Counted from the first letter of the stretch, positions 31,651 through 43,334 are shown. The stretch: 64,000 nt of DNA from Proteles cristata cristata (GCA_017311185.1 JAESUZ010002606.1:310001-374000), one strand, 5' to 3'. The notes: generated by a model from the letters alone, not told the origin. Numbers and translations are program-made.

Positions 31651-31906
31651 GAACCCGCTTTTTGTTCTTTTTTTTTTTTTAATATTTTTATTTATTTCTA
31701 GGAGAGAGAGAGACAGAGTGAGCAGGGGAGGGTCAGAGAGAGAGGGAGATACAGACTCTGAAATAGGCTCCAGGCTCCGAGCTGGCAGTCAGCACAGAGC
31801 CCGACGTGGGGCTCCAACCCACGAACCGCGAGATCATGACCTAAGCGAAAGTCGGACGCTTAACCAACTAAGCCACCCAGGCGCCCCGAACCCGCTTTTT
31901 GTTCTT
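31651..31906 (-). mobile_element. CAN-SINE type A, minus strand
   Basis: The body is 31670-31887, with a perfect 19-bp TSD gaacccgctttttgttctt (31651-31669 and 31888-31906). Confidence 0.95.
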
Positions 31907-32970
31907 GACAAACAGTTTTCCCTTTCTGTTTTTTCTTTCTTCCCTTCTTTCTCTCAGTCTTGACTAATTAAATTCTTTGTATTGCTTTAGACAGCATTTT
32001 ATTATTTTTGTAGCAGAAGTTAGTATACAATAGCTTACTACCCATGCTGTTACCACCAAAACACTCCACATGAGAACTTTAATTATACAGAAAATTACAT
32101 ATAATCTGAGAGGTAGAGAATGAAAAATTAAGAATACGAGACAAGGAAAAGCAGGTAACAAATGACAAATCTGACAGGGAAGCCCCTAATGTTTCTTCAC
32201 TTACCAAAGTATAGATTTGGATAGAAAGAATTAATTTTTTCTTTTAAAATCTCTCTGATTGTTTCTTTCTCTGATTCCATTCTACCATCTTGCCTTGAAT
32301 GCGAGGCTTTGATATTTCAGGGTCTGCTGAACATAAAGAGGTTTAGGCCTTGTCCCAAGCCTTGTTTCCTGAATATTCCTCCTCATACCCTCCCACCCTC
32401 AACCCTACACTACAATTTTTAGCTTCTTCTCCCTTAGCCACAGGTTTCTGACTCCCTAGTTACTTCCTGTGCCTCTCACCTGGGATTGCTTTCTAGGGCT
32501 TTATCTCAGCAATTCTCATTCTCATTTCGCACCCTCAATCCCTAAATTGCTTGCTATTCTTAGTTTCCCAATTCCTCATGCCAAAAAAGGTTGGCATAAC
32601 GTTAGTCTCTTCATGGGTGGAATCTTGATAAATGGAAAGAACAGGGGGGTCCCATGCAGGAAGGAATGTAAGAGAGTTGCCACAGTGAAAGTGGAAGCAG
32701 AAAGGCCTTGTGTTGTAAAGTAAAATCATGTCTTAATTCTCTTATTTCATTTTTTTTTCAGGTCCACACATATTTTTACTTCTCCACTTTGTGTAATCCA
32801 TGGTGCTTCTGATGAAAGTCCTCAAGGATTCCTATTGCATTTAGAACAAAATTAAAATTTCTTGTAGTGGCCTGCAAGGACCTGCATGACTGAGTCCTGG
32901 TCTCCAGTCTCATCTCTGTGTGTTCCTTTCAATAGGTGGATTCAAATCTTTTCTTATTTCTAGACATTTT
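31907..32970. other. unassigned unique sequence
   Basis: No repeat recognised with confidence. Open frames at 32469-32729 on both strands are complementary shadows of one another with no domain. Confidence 0.4.
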
Positions 32971-33229
32971 TCTTGGATTCTAATTTTATTTTTTTCAAAT
33001 TTTAAAAATATATTTTATTTATTTCTGAGAGAGAGAGACAGCATGAACAGGGAAGGGTCAGAGAGAGAGGGTGATACAGAATCTGAAATAGGCTCCAGGC
33101 TCTGAGATAGCTGTCAGCACAGAGCCCGACTTGGGGCTCGAACCCACGAACCATGAAATCATGACATGAGCCAAAGCTGGACGCTTAACCAACTGAGCCA
33201 CCCAGGTGCCCTCTTGGATTCTAATTTTA
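32971..33229 (-). mobile_element. CAN-SINE type B, minus strand
   Basis: The body is 32989-33211, with a perfect 18-bp TSD tcttggattctaatttta. Confidence 0.94.
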
Positions 33230-33975
33230 AATATTTCTTCTATTTAATACTTTGTTTTTATTCTTCAGAACTCTCTATTATTTATATGTTGGGTCTTCTT
33301 TGCATATCTTCTATATTTACCACTCTGAATCCACCTTAAATAAATGGGTATCACTTCAACTCATATATGTACTCAGTGCCTAGTATGATAGTATGTACTT
33401 CAGTGAAGGATCCAAAAACCAAAAAAGAAAAAAAAAAAAATCAAACATGTTGCATGTTGATTTTTATGGCCAATAATCTATATGTGGAGGCAACTCACAG
33501 AGAAAGGATAACTTGATAAGAAGTAAAGATGTCCATATATGATTAACTACTAAAATAGGGATAAAGATATTAGCTGGTATAGGATTGACTTATGCAGCAG
33601 AATCGCAAAAACAAAAAGGCTGCTTCTAAAATCCAGGCTTACTAGGCTCTAATGCAGAAACCTTGTCTTTTCCGTTCGTTTATCAATGCTTACATTCATC
33701 TTATTTCAACACTTGCTGACATTATATTTATACTTCACATTTTTTCACTTTTGTGCTGCTCTACATGCTTTCCTCTGGCAGATATTCGATGCTTGTTATG
33801 TGTTTCCTCAGAATTTTGTATAACCTTCTGTCGTAACACTAACTACTTGGGTTGTCATGGCCCAGACATGAACCATTGTTGGTTCACTATCTAGGAGGCT
33901 CTTTTACAGAGAAAAGATCCCCAGGTCTCATTCATGTTCATCTCGTAGGGCATTTACTTAGGAGTAAATAATCAA
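33230..33975. other. unassigned AT-rich sequence
   Basis: Includes an A-rich run at 33420-33442. Nothing recognised. Confidence 0.4.
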
Positions 33976-34175
33976 GGGACGCCTAAATGGCTTAGTCAGT
34001 TAAGGGTCTGACTTCGGTTCAGGTCATGATCTCACTTCTCATCAGTTGGAGCCCCACATCATGGAGCCTGCTTCGGATTCTGTGTCTCCTTACCTCTCTG
34101 CCCCTCCCTGCCCATACTCTGTCTTTCTCTCAAAAATGGATAAACATTAAAATTTTTCAAAAAAAAAAAAAAAAA
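33976..34175 (+). mobile_element. CAN-SINE type B, plus strand, internally deleted
   Basis: Head 'gggacgcctaaatggcttag'. The segment between 'gccccacatca' and 'tggagcctgcttcgg' is missing. Ends in a 17-base A run at 34159-34175. No clear TSD. Confidence 0.85.
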
Positions 34176-34357
34176 GAGAAGTAGGCTGGATATTGACACT
34201 TGTTCTCCCTACCTGTGGTCTAGGAAACTCTATTGATGGATTTCCCCAGAGTTCTTGTGTCCACTAGTTTTTCTGGTTGCTTTCCCTATTGAAGACATGC
34301 CTGCTCTTTTTCTGGGATGGCTAATCATTTTTATTTCAAATTTACCATTACTTATTT

Positions 34358-34534
34358 GTTTTTTAACTATTTATTTATTTTAAGATGGGGAGGGACAGAG
34401 GAGAGGGAGAGAGAAAGTCCCAAGCAGGCCCCACACTGTCAGCACAGAGCTGACAATCTCACAAACTGTGGGATCATGACTTGAGCCAAAATCAAGAATG
34501 GGACACTTAACTGACTGAACCACCCAGGCACCCC
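34358..34534 (-). mobile_element. CAN-SINE type B, minus strand, shortened
   Basis: Tail 'tatttatttattttaagatg', core 'gcacagagctgacaatctca', head 'aaccacccaggcacccc'. Part of the tRNA-like region is deleted. Confidence 0.85.
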
Positions 34535-34763
34535 TTATATTCACCTTCAAATCCTTATTCCAAGGTACCCTGTATGCAGCTAAAGTTATTTTGCATTTGG
34601 CAACTCTGAGAAATATAAACACACAATCACAGGATACTTTATTCTCTTTCCTGTAGTTACCCCAATGTTGTTTTCTCCATGAAGTTTATTAAGAGTTTAA
34701 ACGGGGAAAATCAACCTAGCTATCTCTCCCTTTGACTTACTGCAGTCATTAAAATAGCCCCTT

Positions 34764-35021
34764 TAAAATTAATGTGTGGGGGCACCTGGGTGGCTCAGTC
34801 AGTTGGGCGTCTGACTTCGGCTCAGGTCATGATCTCACGGTTCGTGGGTTCAAGCCACGCGTTCTGGCTCTGTGATGACAGCTAGCTCAGAGCCTGGAGC
34901 CTGTCTTCAGATTCTGTGTTTCCCTCTCTGTCTGAGCCTCCCCTGCTTGTGCTGTCTCTCCCTGACTCTCAAAAATAAATAAAAAACATTAAAAAATTAA
35001 AAAAATAAAATTAATGTGTGG
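34764..35021 (+). mobile_element. CAN-SINE type B, plus strand
   Basis: The body is 34780-35005, with a perfect 16-bp TSD taaaattaatgtgtgg. The 'agctagctcagag' segment carries a 4-base local duplication. Confidence 0.94.
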
Positions 35022-35984
35022 ATATATTTATAGAGATATAGGCATGGTTATGGATATATTGGAGATATATATGTGGTTGTACATATGGATGAAAAAGTGT
35101 TGGAAAATATATCTCAAAAAGTTAATGGTGGCAACTGGTAACCTTAGGGTGGTAATATTATGAGTATTTATTTTTTCTTTGTACTTTTCAACATAAATCC
35201 TTGTTGGGTTGCTTTCCTTTCTGCTCTCAGTTTAGCTGTGACAATTTTCTCAAGAGACTGCTAATTGTCTTCAAAGTCCTTTTTTCCATTCTTCTTTAGT
35301 AATAGAATTTTTAGCTGAGTACAGGGATGCCCAGAATAAATACTACGTTTTACAGTCTCTCTTGAAACTAGGTTTGAGCCATGTGTCTACCTTCTGGTTC
35401 ATGAGATGTCCTCAGAAATGTCGTGTGCGATTTGGAGAAAGGGTCCTTGAATAGAAGATGTGCATTTTTCTTCCGTTCTTTGTCCTTACTGACTAAGAAG
35501 CAGATGTAATGGCTAGAAGTTGGTAAGTCCTTTTGGATCACATAGATAAAGGTTCTCCTCCAGGGACAGGATTGGAAAGCTGGAAGAAGTCAGGATCCAT
35601 GACGACTTTGTGGATGTTCCCATCCATGCTCTAGGCCCCTCATCTCAGGATGGCGTACGTGAGAGCAACATGGATATTTAAGCTGCCATTAATTTTGATT
35701 TTATGGTACAGCCAAATCAAATCTTAACTGACATAGAATTAGTGTATCATTCCTATTATGCTTTGCCTCAAAGGTGAAGCATTTATATTATAGGCTCATC
35801 CCTGGACATGTGTGACATAATTTCCATAAATGAAGTGTTCTGCTTTGGTTCTCATATTGTTTTAAGACTGTTCAATCTCACAAGGCTCTAGTTCCATAGC
35901 CACATCAGTACACATTTCCCAGAAGACACATGTGTTTGTGGCAGAACCTGTCTGCTTAGCGAAAATGTAGAAACCACTGACTGA
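35022..35984. other. unassigned unique sequence
   Basis: 35022-35090 is AT-rich with repeated 'ggatatat' motifs. The remainder shows no recognisable repeat or gene. Confidence 0.4.
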
Positions 35985-36372
35985 CATGGTTAATGTAATT
36001 AATATAAGCATGGTTAAATAAATTGTGGTATATTCCTGCTATTGAATATTATACGACAGTGAAAATTCATTAACTATAATCACATTACTAATAAGTCTTA
36101 GGAACATAATGTTGGGCCAAAAGAATAAGTACCAGAAGATAACATACAAGTTCAAAAAGAAAAATAAATAAAACTAGCATAAAGTTTTGGCTTAAACATA
36201 TGTGTAATAAAATGTATAGAGAAACAATGGTATGATAGAGGCACCTGGTGGGGGGGAGGGCTCAGCTGGTTAAGCATCCACCTCTTAATTTGTGGCTCAG
36301 GTCACCATCTTATGGTTCCTGAGATTAAGTCCCCATTTGGACTCTGTGCTCACAGCATGGAGTATGCATGGG

Positions 36373-36408
<36 letters not shown>

Positions 36409-36600
36409 CTCTGCCCCTCTCCCACTCACACTCATGCTTTCTTCTAAAATAAATAAATAAACTTAAAAAGAAAAAAAGGCAGGGTATGATAAAAGCAAAA
36501 TCTAAGAGAATGTTTACTACTGAGCAGGTGATTGGGGGATGGGATAGAAGAGGGACATGTGGGTCAATGTAAGTCATGGGGGCCTTTTAGCTCTTGGGTT
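35985..36600 (+). mobile_element. ancient LINE-1 (L1M) 3' region, plus strand, interrupted by a SINE
   Basis: Sense landmarks 'ttaaataaattgtggtatat', 'attgaatattatacgacagt', 'ggaacataatgttgggccaa', then beyond the SINE 'tactgagcaggtgattgggg'. SINE at 36238-36482. Confidence 0.62.
36229..36491 (+). mobile_element. CAN-SINE type B, plus strand, with long CT run
   Basis: The body is 36238-36482, 9-bp TSD ggtatgata. The head has a G-rich insertion ('ggtgggggggagggctcag') and the CT block is a run of about 29 bp (36375-36404). Confidence 0.87.
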
Positions 36601-36889
36601 GAGAGTTGGGTCTGAGTGGTTTACTGCGTTATTATAACATACAGAGTACCAACCAGTTCAATGAAGTTTATGTAAGGACCAAAGGACCAATCAGAGTCCT
36701 TGATTCATGGTACATTATTAACATGAATCAGGATTATGATTAATCCAGTCTTGTGCTTCTGAGGCCCACAAAGCAATCATAGTACTTAGGAAGCTGCCTA
36801 TTAGGCAGGACTGGTTTTATTTCTACAAACCAGGCAACAAGCATGGATGCATTTCTATTTGTGTACCCAACTGTTTCCCTATCCAGGTT

Positions 36890-37150
36890 TTTAAAAATAA
36901 ACTTTTAATTTTAGAATAGTTTTAGATTTACCAAAAAAAAAGTTGCAAAAATGGTACAGAGTTCCTGCAAATACCCCACCAACGACCAACCCTATTTTCC
37001 CTAGTGTTAACATTTTACATTACTATGGTACATTTGTTCCAATTAATGTGCCAGTGAAGGTACATTAATATCAACCGTAAGGAGATTGTAAGCATCCTGA
37101 GAGCAGGCCCCTGCATCTCGGCCCTCCCCAACATCTTACCTCCAGTCTGC
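36890..37150. mobile_element. possible old L1-type and L2-type fragments
   Basis: 36890-37060 ('ttttagatttaccaaaaaaa', 'tggtacagagttcctgcaaa', 'ccctagtgttaacattttac') resembles a common old antisense L1 stretch. 37080-37150 ('gagagcaggcccctgcatct') resembles an L2 end. Both are tentative. Confidence 0.35.
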
Positions 37151-39444
37151 TCCATGCGTGTGGAATCGTGAGGAAATTAAACTCTTACTAAGTGACTAAA
37201 CTGTCTGCAGAAATAAGGTCCGTATTTCATGATCATTTATAATTTGCTTTAAGCAGCTAAAGCTGCTTTGAGATATAACCCTGAGCTAAGTTGGGTTTAA
37301 TGTTCTTAAAAGTCATTGTTTCTGAATTATTTACAAGCGTTCTCATTAGAATGAGCGCAGGGAGCTGAGGGCTGAAGTGGGTATTTTTTTTTCCTTCCTT
37401 CGGTTTCTTTTCTAAATCAGGCCACAGAAAATGGATGCTATTTCTTTAAATAATATAACCAAGCTGATCCCTGGATTACAATTAGGTTACGTAACTTGCT
37501 TATGAGCTGCTTTTCATTAAGACTTGCAGTGGGCAATGGGGCTTTACATTTCAGAAGAAAGCTGGGAGAACAGCCCTGCTAAAAGCCAGCACACATGCGG
37601 TGTTAGAGGCAGGGACTTGTAATAACATCGGCACGGGAACGAGTTCAATGTAGGCGGCTTCTTTTCTCTTTAAATCCTTAAAACATCCTTTGTCCTACCA
37701 AACTCCCTGGGTTCCAAATACATCTAAAACATCCGAGAGAGCGAGCTGAGGGCCCTCACCAGGAGGGAAGCTCTCTGCGGCTGGTCCCCAGGAGGCTGAG
37801 CAATGGGGAGCTCTCTAGGGAGGACATTATCAAGTTTCTGCAGAACCATGGCTCCGTTTCATTTCTTGCAGAACACAAGTTACTAGGAAACATTTAAAAA
37901 ATGTGGCCAAGGGAGGTAACAAAAATCCTAGCATCCGCCTATAACCGTATCTCTGCAGATCGGCACTGCAGAGGTAGAGTAAGTAGAAAGTATCAGACCA
38001 GGTAGAAAACAAGAAGCTTGATGTCAAAGAAGCAAGAGTCAGAGGAGATTCTGGATGGGGGATCATCAAAACATACCAACATCTGTTCTTAGAAGTGGGG
38101 ATAAAGCCAACTTTCCCCCAAAGGAAGTTGTTTGTTGCTGTAATACAGGGTGCTCACTGCAGAGGGAGACCATTTCTGATACTCCTGGGAAAAAAAGCCT
38201 CACAGAACATGATAGAAGCTGGAAATTGAAAGTTTATAAGTTAGAGTAAGCAAAGGGATCAGAGAATGGGACGAAGCGCTCTTGACAATAAATAAGCAGG
38301 AAAAGCTCTACTGGAGAGTGACCCAGAACAGGCTCATGGAAAGAAAAGACAGCTGCATAACCCCCAAATTCCACCGAATGCAAAATTCCTTTTGGAAATG
38401 GAGTTACCGCTTGGTGATTAAAATAGCAATCAGGAACAATGAAATGAATTTGGAGCCCTTTATGTACTTGAAGAAACACCTGTGATTTACTGTCCGGGAA
38501 CAGCCCAAAGGGTAATTCTTTAAGCAGTTAAAGTTTGCTTCTTAACTTTTGATAAATGTGATCTGTTACAAATTCCCAAAGTCAAGAAGGATATTTTATT
38601 ATGCAGCTCTATAAAATAATGAATAGACAGAAATTTCCCTCTTTTGTCTTATGGTTAACTTTAAAAGTTACAGTTAACTTTCAACTACTAATATTTAATA
38701 TTTATAGTTAACATTTGTAAGTTTTTGAACTTGAAGACAAACCTTTAACTGTCAATAGTACTACCAATGCAAATGTAAACTGCATGCTTGAATGCAAAGC
38801 AGTTAATTAATTCTAATGGTATTGCACATTAATCTTGGCTTCAACACAGTCTAAAACTTGCCTAAGCCCTGTTGGTTGCTGGGGAGTCTTTGATTCTTGT
38901 GTGTGTGTCTAATTTACTAATGAACTTGGTGTCATTTAGGGCTGAAGCAAGCACATCTGAACGGGTCTGGCTGCTCCTGGGCAGCTGGGGAAGGGCACCC
39001 CCAGTGTTCTGAACAGAGTTGGAAGAACACCAGCGCTGAGATGAGTCAGAGCCTCTCAAAGTGTGTGGTGAGTCAGAATCCATGCCCCCCACCCTACCCC
39101 AGCTGTAACCAAAAAAAAAAAAAAAAAAAAAAGCTGGGGGGGAGTTCTAAAAGGGAAGCAATTAAAGGACACACCACAAATCTCCTCCCTGTTATTCTTT
39201 GCACCCTGAGTGTTGCAGGCCTTGCTAGTTCCTAAGAAGGCACAGACCAGAGACCATAGTCTAAGTGCCGGCCAGAAAGAAAGCCAACAAAGCTAACTCG
39301 GATTCTAACCATAGCATGATGGACTGTAAGAAAGGGGACAGACTGGCCAGCACTTGCCACTGGGGTGTGATCACCAACAACAAATCTTGGAGAATCTGCA
39401 AGTGGTCCCAGGATCCAGAGAGATGCATCAGGGAAAGTGTGTGA
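37151..39444. other. 2.3-kb repeat-poor unique segment
   Basis: No SINE, L1 or MIR recognised in 2.3 kb, unusual for this window. It includes 39111-39132, a run of 22 A. Small frames at 37830-38485 and 38862-39453 lack domains. Candidate for conserved non-coding sequence by repeat exclusion only. Confidence 0.4.
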
Positions 39445-39580
39445 GCCTTGCATCTTAGAGACTTAGGTTAAGTTTAACTCCTTCCTCTGTCATGTATGCT
39501 TGTGATATTGGGGCAAGTCACTTAAACACTGAACCATATTCCCCTTATCTGAAGGTAGTAATATTCTTTCCCATTAGGTG
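39445..39580 (+). mobile_element. MIR, plus strand, partial
   Basis: 'gagacttaggttaagtttaa', 'ttgtgatattggggcaagtc', 'acttaaacactgaaccat' and 'ccccttatctgaaggtagta' match MIR in sense. Confidence 0.6.
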
Positions 39581-39980
39581 GATGGTTTGGTGATGGGGAC
39601 TGGGGAAAGGGACTACAGGTTGCTAAGCAGGACTTCATGGTATTGCTTACTTCAACACTGAGCCTAAAATGAAGGAGGTATTCCATAAAGTATATGCTGA
39701 ATGTCTAAGCAAACCTACCCCTGGATCATCTGGGTGGGGCTGTGCTTGATACCGGATGGATGTGTTTTCCAAGACACAATTTCTTTAGACCCTCCCACAT
39801 TCCCCAGAGATCAGAAGCTGTCTGTCCTCTAATCTGGGAATTATCTATATCCTATGAGGAAACATTATGTAGAAAAGCTACAAGTTTAAGTATCTAAAAG
39901 ATCAAAAAGCTCTGTCGAGTGACCTATAGATGGTACAACCTTCATAAAAATGGCTCTCTCCTGCCAACATGCCGCCACTG
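39581..39980. other. unassigned unique sequence
   Basis: Nothing recognised. Confidence 0.4.
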
Positions 39981-40223
39981 AAAATTAATATCTTAATTTT
40001 AAAAAAAATTTAATATTTTATTTTGGAGAGAGAGTATGGGAAAGGGGCAGAGGGAGAGAGAGAGAGAGAGAGAAAGCAGGCTCCATACTCATCGTGGAGT
40101 CTGACGCTGGCTGGATTCTGTGACCTTGGAATCTTGACCTGAGCTGAAATCCTCAAGAGCCAGAAACTCAACTGCTCAAATGACTGAACCACCCAGGTGC
40201 CCCTTAAAAATTAACATCTTAAT
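39981..40223 (-). mobile_element. CAN-SINE type B, minus strand, degraded
   Basis: The body is 39998-40206, TSD aaaattaatatcttaat and aaaattaacatcttaat (one mismatch). Contains a GA run at 40051-40073 and a rearranged middle. Confidence 0.87.
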
Positions 40224-40564
40224 GGTGATGAGAAAGCCAGAGGCTTTTGTACCTTAGCTCAGCCTTGGTGCTCATTTTGGAGAAATATCATTCAGCATTT
40301 TACTGAAGGATTCTTCTCTGAAAGGTTTTATTTTGGGTCCACCCAACAAAAAGAATTGCAGATAAGGCACAGAAGCCCTATCTAAAACCTCCAATCTAAT
40401 GGAAGGAAATGACTGTGCAGAAGTCTGGAGTACAGGGGCAGGCTGCGGTAAGAAAAGCCTGAAGACAGAGTGGTGAGACCATCTTGCTAATTTTTGTAAT
40501 TCTCACATGGCCTATTGTTCTACCATGTAAAAAAAAATAATGTTAATGCTAATGAGATAATAGT
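40224..40564. other. unassigned unique sequence
   Basis: Nothing recognised beyond an A run at 40529-40536. Confidence 0.4.
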
Positions 40565-40720
40565 AATAACGTAATTGCAAACATCTTGAGTACTTGCTAC
40601 ATACGCAACACGGTGCTGAGAGCCTTGTGTATCCATACATTGCTTCCTTTAATGTTTACAACTCTACTAGGTAGCTTCCCTTATTGAAGCAGACTACAGG
40701 TAAGGGAATTAAAGCAAAGA
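40565..40720 (-). mobile_element. MIR, minus strand
   Basis: 'gtacttgctacatacgcaac', 'acggtgctgagagccttgtg', 'cctttaatgtttacaactct', 'taggtagcttcccttattga' follow the antisense MIR order. Confidence 0.65.
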
Positions 40721-40921
40721 TTTTTCTCTGCGAGATGCTCAAGACATTCATTTGCTTGTTCATCTGAATTTCAGCACCATATAAAAATTTGGGAAATAAA
40801 AATGGAAGAAAAATTGTATTGTGCTTCTAGACGCTGCTAGAAAGGGAACGAAGAAAACTAACATGACTTGAATGGTGATTCTGTGCCCAGCACCTTCACA
40901 TATGTGAGTCATATAATCTTC

Positions 40922-41086
40922 GTGAAGAAGATTGGAAAGGTAGAGAGGAAGGGAAGGTTAGGTAGAGACTAAATATGCCTGACTCCAACGTCTAGGTTCC
41001 TTGACAGGTGAAGAAATGGAAAGGTAGAGAGGAAGGGAAGGTTAGGTAGAGACTAAATATGCCTGACTCCAACGTCTAGGTTCCTT
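40922..41086. repeat. recent tandem duplication, 84-bp period
   Basis: A perfect 70-bp match between 40933-41002 and 41017-41086. Before it, 'gtgaagaag' (40922) and 'gtgaagaaa' (41009) extend the similarity with a 2-3 bp difference. No repeat element inside. Identity this high implies a recent event or an assembly artefact. Confidence 0.95.
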
Positions 41087-41240
41087 CCATTCTATCAGTG
41101 AAATTCTGTCTCTGTCACTAGGTAGCTATCAAAGTCACTTAAATTTTCCAAACCTTAATGGTAAAATGTGGATAAAATACCTGCCCATATAACCCTTAGG
41201 ACGTTTTGAGAAATCATGTGAAATAATTGGAGTGGTCTAA
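41085..41240 (+). mobile_element. MIR, plus strand, partial
   Basis: 'tgtctctgtcactaggtagc', 'aaagtcacttaaattttcca', 'aaaatgtggataaaatacct' and 'aaatcatgtgaaataattgg' fit a decayed MIR. Confidence 0.52.
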
Positions 41241-41310
41241 AAAATGAAACAGGCACAGATCCCAACAACAAATAATCTAAATTCATATAAAAGGGATATA
41301 AACATAACTT

Positions 41311-41330
41311 TTGTTTGTTTGTTTGTTTGT
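41311..41330. repeat. GTTT tetranucleotide run
   Basis: Five units, immediately before the outer TSD of the nested SINEs. Confidence 0.8.
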
Positions 41331-41700
41331 AAGTTAGGTGTCAGGACACCTTGGTGGCTCAGTTGGAAGAGCATGCAACATATAAAAAATTTTTTTAAGT
41401 ATTTATTTTTGAGAGAAAGTATGAGAGACAGGGCATGAGCAGGGGAGGGGCAGAGAGATGGAGGGAGACACAGAATTGGAAGCAGGCTCCAGGCTCCGAG
41501 GTGTCAGCACAGAGCCCAATATGGAGCTTGAACTCATGAACCATGAGATCATGATCTGGGTTGAACTCAGATGCTTTACCAACTGAGCCACCCAGGTGCC
41601 CCACCATGCAACTCTTGATCTTGGGGTTGTGAGGTCAAGCCCCATGTTGGGCGTAGAAATTACTTAAAACTAAAATGTTAAAAATAAAAGTTAGGTATCA
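41331..41700 (+). mobile_element. CAN-SINE type C, plus strand, split by a type B SINE
   Basis: The left part is 41344-41379 and the right part 41605-41687. Outer TSD aagttaggtgtca and aagttaggtatca (one mismatch). The right part has the type C text 'gatcttggggttgtgaggtc' and 'gcgtagaaattacttaaaac'. Confidence 0.88.
41372..41612 (-). mobile_element. CAN-SINE type B, minus strand, nested in a type C SINE
   Basis: The body is about 41380-41604. The 8-bp TSD catgcaac (41372-41379 and 41605-41612) consists of host SINE bases. Confidence 0.9.
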
Positions 41701-41789
41701 TCATACCTGTCTGAGCAAAATGTTGGGAGCACAGAAAAGAGTTATTTCTGTTGTTTGGGTGAGCCATGGAAGAATCCATGGAGAAGCTA

Positions 41790-42080
41790 ACATTCGAGCT
41801 AAACCTTTAAGAGAAGGAGGATTTCATTAGGTTAAAAAAAAAAAAAGAACTAGAGGGAGGGTACTATAAGGAGAAATGGTGAGGCAAAGGCATGGAGACA
41901 TGAAAGAATCTGATGTGTCTAGGACACAATGAGCTATAGAGAATGGCCAGAGTATCAGGTGCTCTGGGATTAACAGAGGATGAGCCTAGAATGATTGGAC
42001 TAGACTGTGAAGGCCTTGAATGCCACGTTAAGACCTTTGGACTTAATTCTGTAGACAACTGGGAGCCACCAAGGGTGACT
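41790..42080. mobile_element. possible ancient dispersed repeat, family not assigned
   Basis: 'ggtgaggcaaaggcatggag', 'gactgtgaaggccttgaatg', 'cctttggacttaattctgta' and 'aactgggagccaccaagg' read like a common old mammalian repeat. 46440-46560 has similar phrasing. I cannot name the class. Confidence 0.35.
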
Positions 42081-42271
42081 ACCTAAAGAATCCACAAGGA
42101 CAAAGAGTCTGAGCAGGGCCTTTTGCCATCCTGTTCTTGTGATGATCACAAAGTCCCATGTTCAGAACATCATAGTCTGTTGCCATGGAAATAGTAATGG
42201 GCCTCACTATGGGAATAAATTATCCTCATCATTATACCTTTCTTCTAAGAAACTCAAAGTGTTTGTTGTAT

Positions 42272-42323
42272 GTTTTCCTTCCTTCCTTCCTTCCTTCCTT
42301 CCTTCCTTCCTTCCTTCCTTCCT

Positions 42324-42382
<59 letters not shown>

Positions 42383-42405
42383 CTCTTTCTTTCTTTTTCT
42401 TTTTA
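42272..42405. repeat. TTCC-to-TTTC pyrimidine microsatellite, 134 bp
   Basis: About 13 CCTT units (to about 42323) change into about 20 CTTT units. The plus strand is pure pyrimidine. This explains all the open frames here (FLPSFLPS and KERKKERK patterns). Confidence 0.97.
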
Positions 42406-42994
42406 ATAGAAGCACCAGATGGTGGTTAAGGGAAAGAAGAAAGCCTAAAGACTGTTGAATTAAAGGAGATTTCAAAGGAATGGAAGGAAAAACACAAGTT
42501 GAATTTTGAAAGGTTTAATCAAAACAGATGGCAGAATATCTCAGCCTGAGGGAAGGGGAAAATTGTCTCAGAACCCATATGAAGTGGGAGCTTCTTCACC
42601 CTTGCTTCCTGGGTCCATGTCTGCTGCCTCTCTGCAGGCTGACAGTTCAAGCTGGATAATGAGGAAGGAGAGGCACATGCCTGTGTGTGTGTGCATGTGT
42701 GTGTGCACGTGCATACACGTGTGTGAGTGTATGAGATAACAAATATGCCAGACACAAGAATTAATGTTGTTGCACTGCTTTTTAAATTAAGTTGCTATGA
42801 ATACTGATTTACCATGCATGTGATCTTTATTTTCAGACAAAAAAAAATTTTTTTAAATAATCAACAGAAAGTTTTACTATCTTTACAAAATTATGCCTGC
42901 TGTTTCCACTCTAGGGGTAGAAGGAAACTTATTTTTGTGTACACACTTTCCTATATCATTCTCTCTCAATTACCTATCTTAATTCAGTCTTTGA
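42406..42994. other. unassigned, with an imperfect TG run
   Basis: 42680-42733 is an imperfect TG/CA array. The rest is unassigned. Confidence 0.5.
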
Positions 42995-43330
42995 AGTAGA
43001 ATAATCCTATGAGGCAGGCATTGTGGCATTGTTATTCCTTTTTTTTTTTTTTTTGAGAGAGAGAGGGTGGGGGAGAAGAACAGAAGAGGAGTGAGAGAGA
43101 ATCCCACGCAGGCTCCACACCCAGCATGGAGCCCGACATGGGGCTTGATCCCACGATTCTGGGATCATGACCTGAGCCAAAATCAACTGACTGAGCCACC
43201 CAGGTGCCCCTGTTATTCTTTGTTATAAAGGAAGACAAGGCCCACAGGGATTGCAAATATTACCCAGGCTATTTCTAAGTGACAGAACCTAGTCTGGAGT
43301 CTGGTTAGCTCAGGCATTTTCCGAAGTTCC
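42995..43330 (-). mobile_element. MIR, minus strand, interrupted by a SINE
   Basis: The left part is 'aatcctatgaggcaggcattg' and the right part 'ataaaggaagacaaggccca', 'gtgacagaacctagtctgga', 'gtctggttagctcag'. The SINE sits at 43038-43210. Confidence 0.65.
43030..43218 (-). mobile_element. CAN-SINE type B, minus strand, inside a MIR
   Basis: The body is 43038-43210, 8-bp TSD tgttattc. Shortened near the head. Confidence 0.88.
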
Positions 43331-43334
43331 TAAA

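Noticed and set aside
42139..42475. Open frames rich in FLPS or KERK repeats
   Set aside because: Direct translation of the TTCC/TTTC microsatellite; the same applies to 51773-52171.
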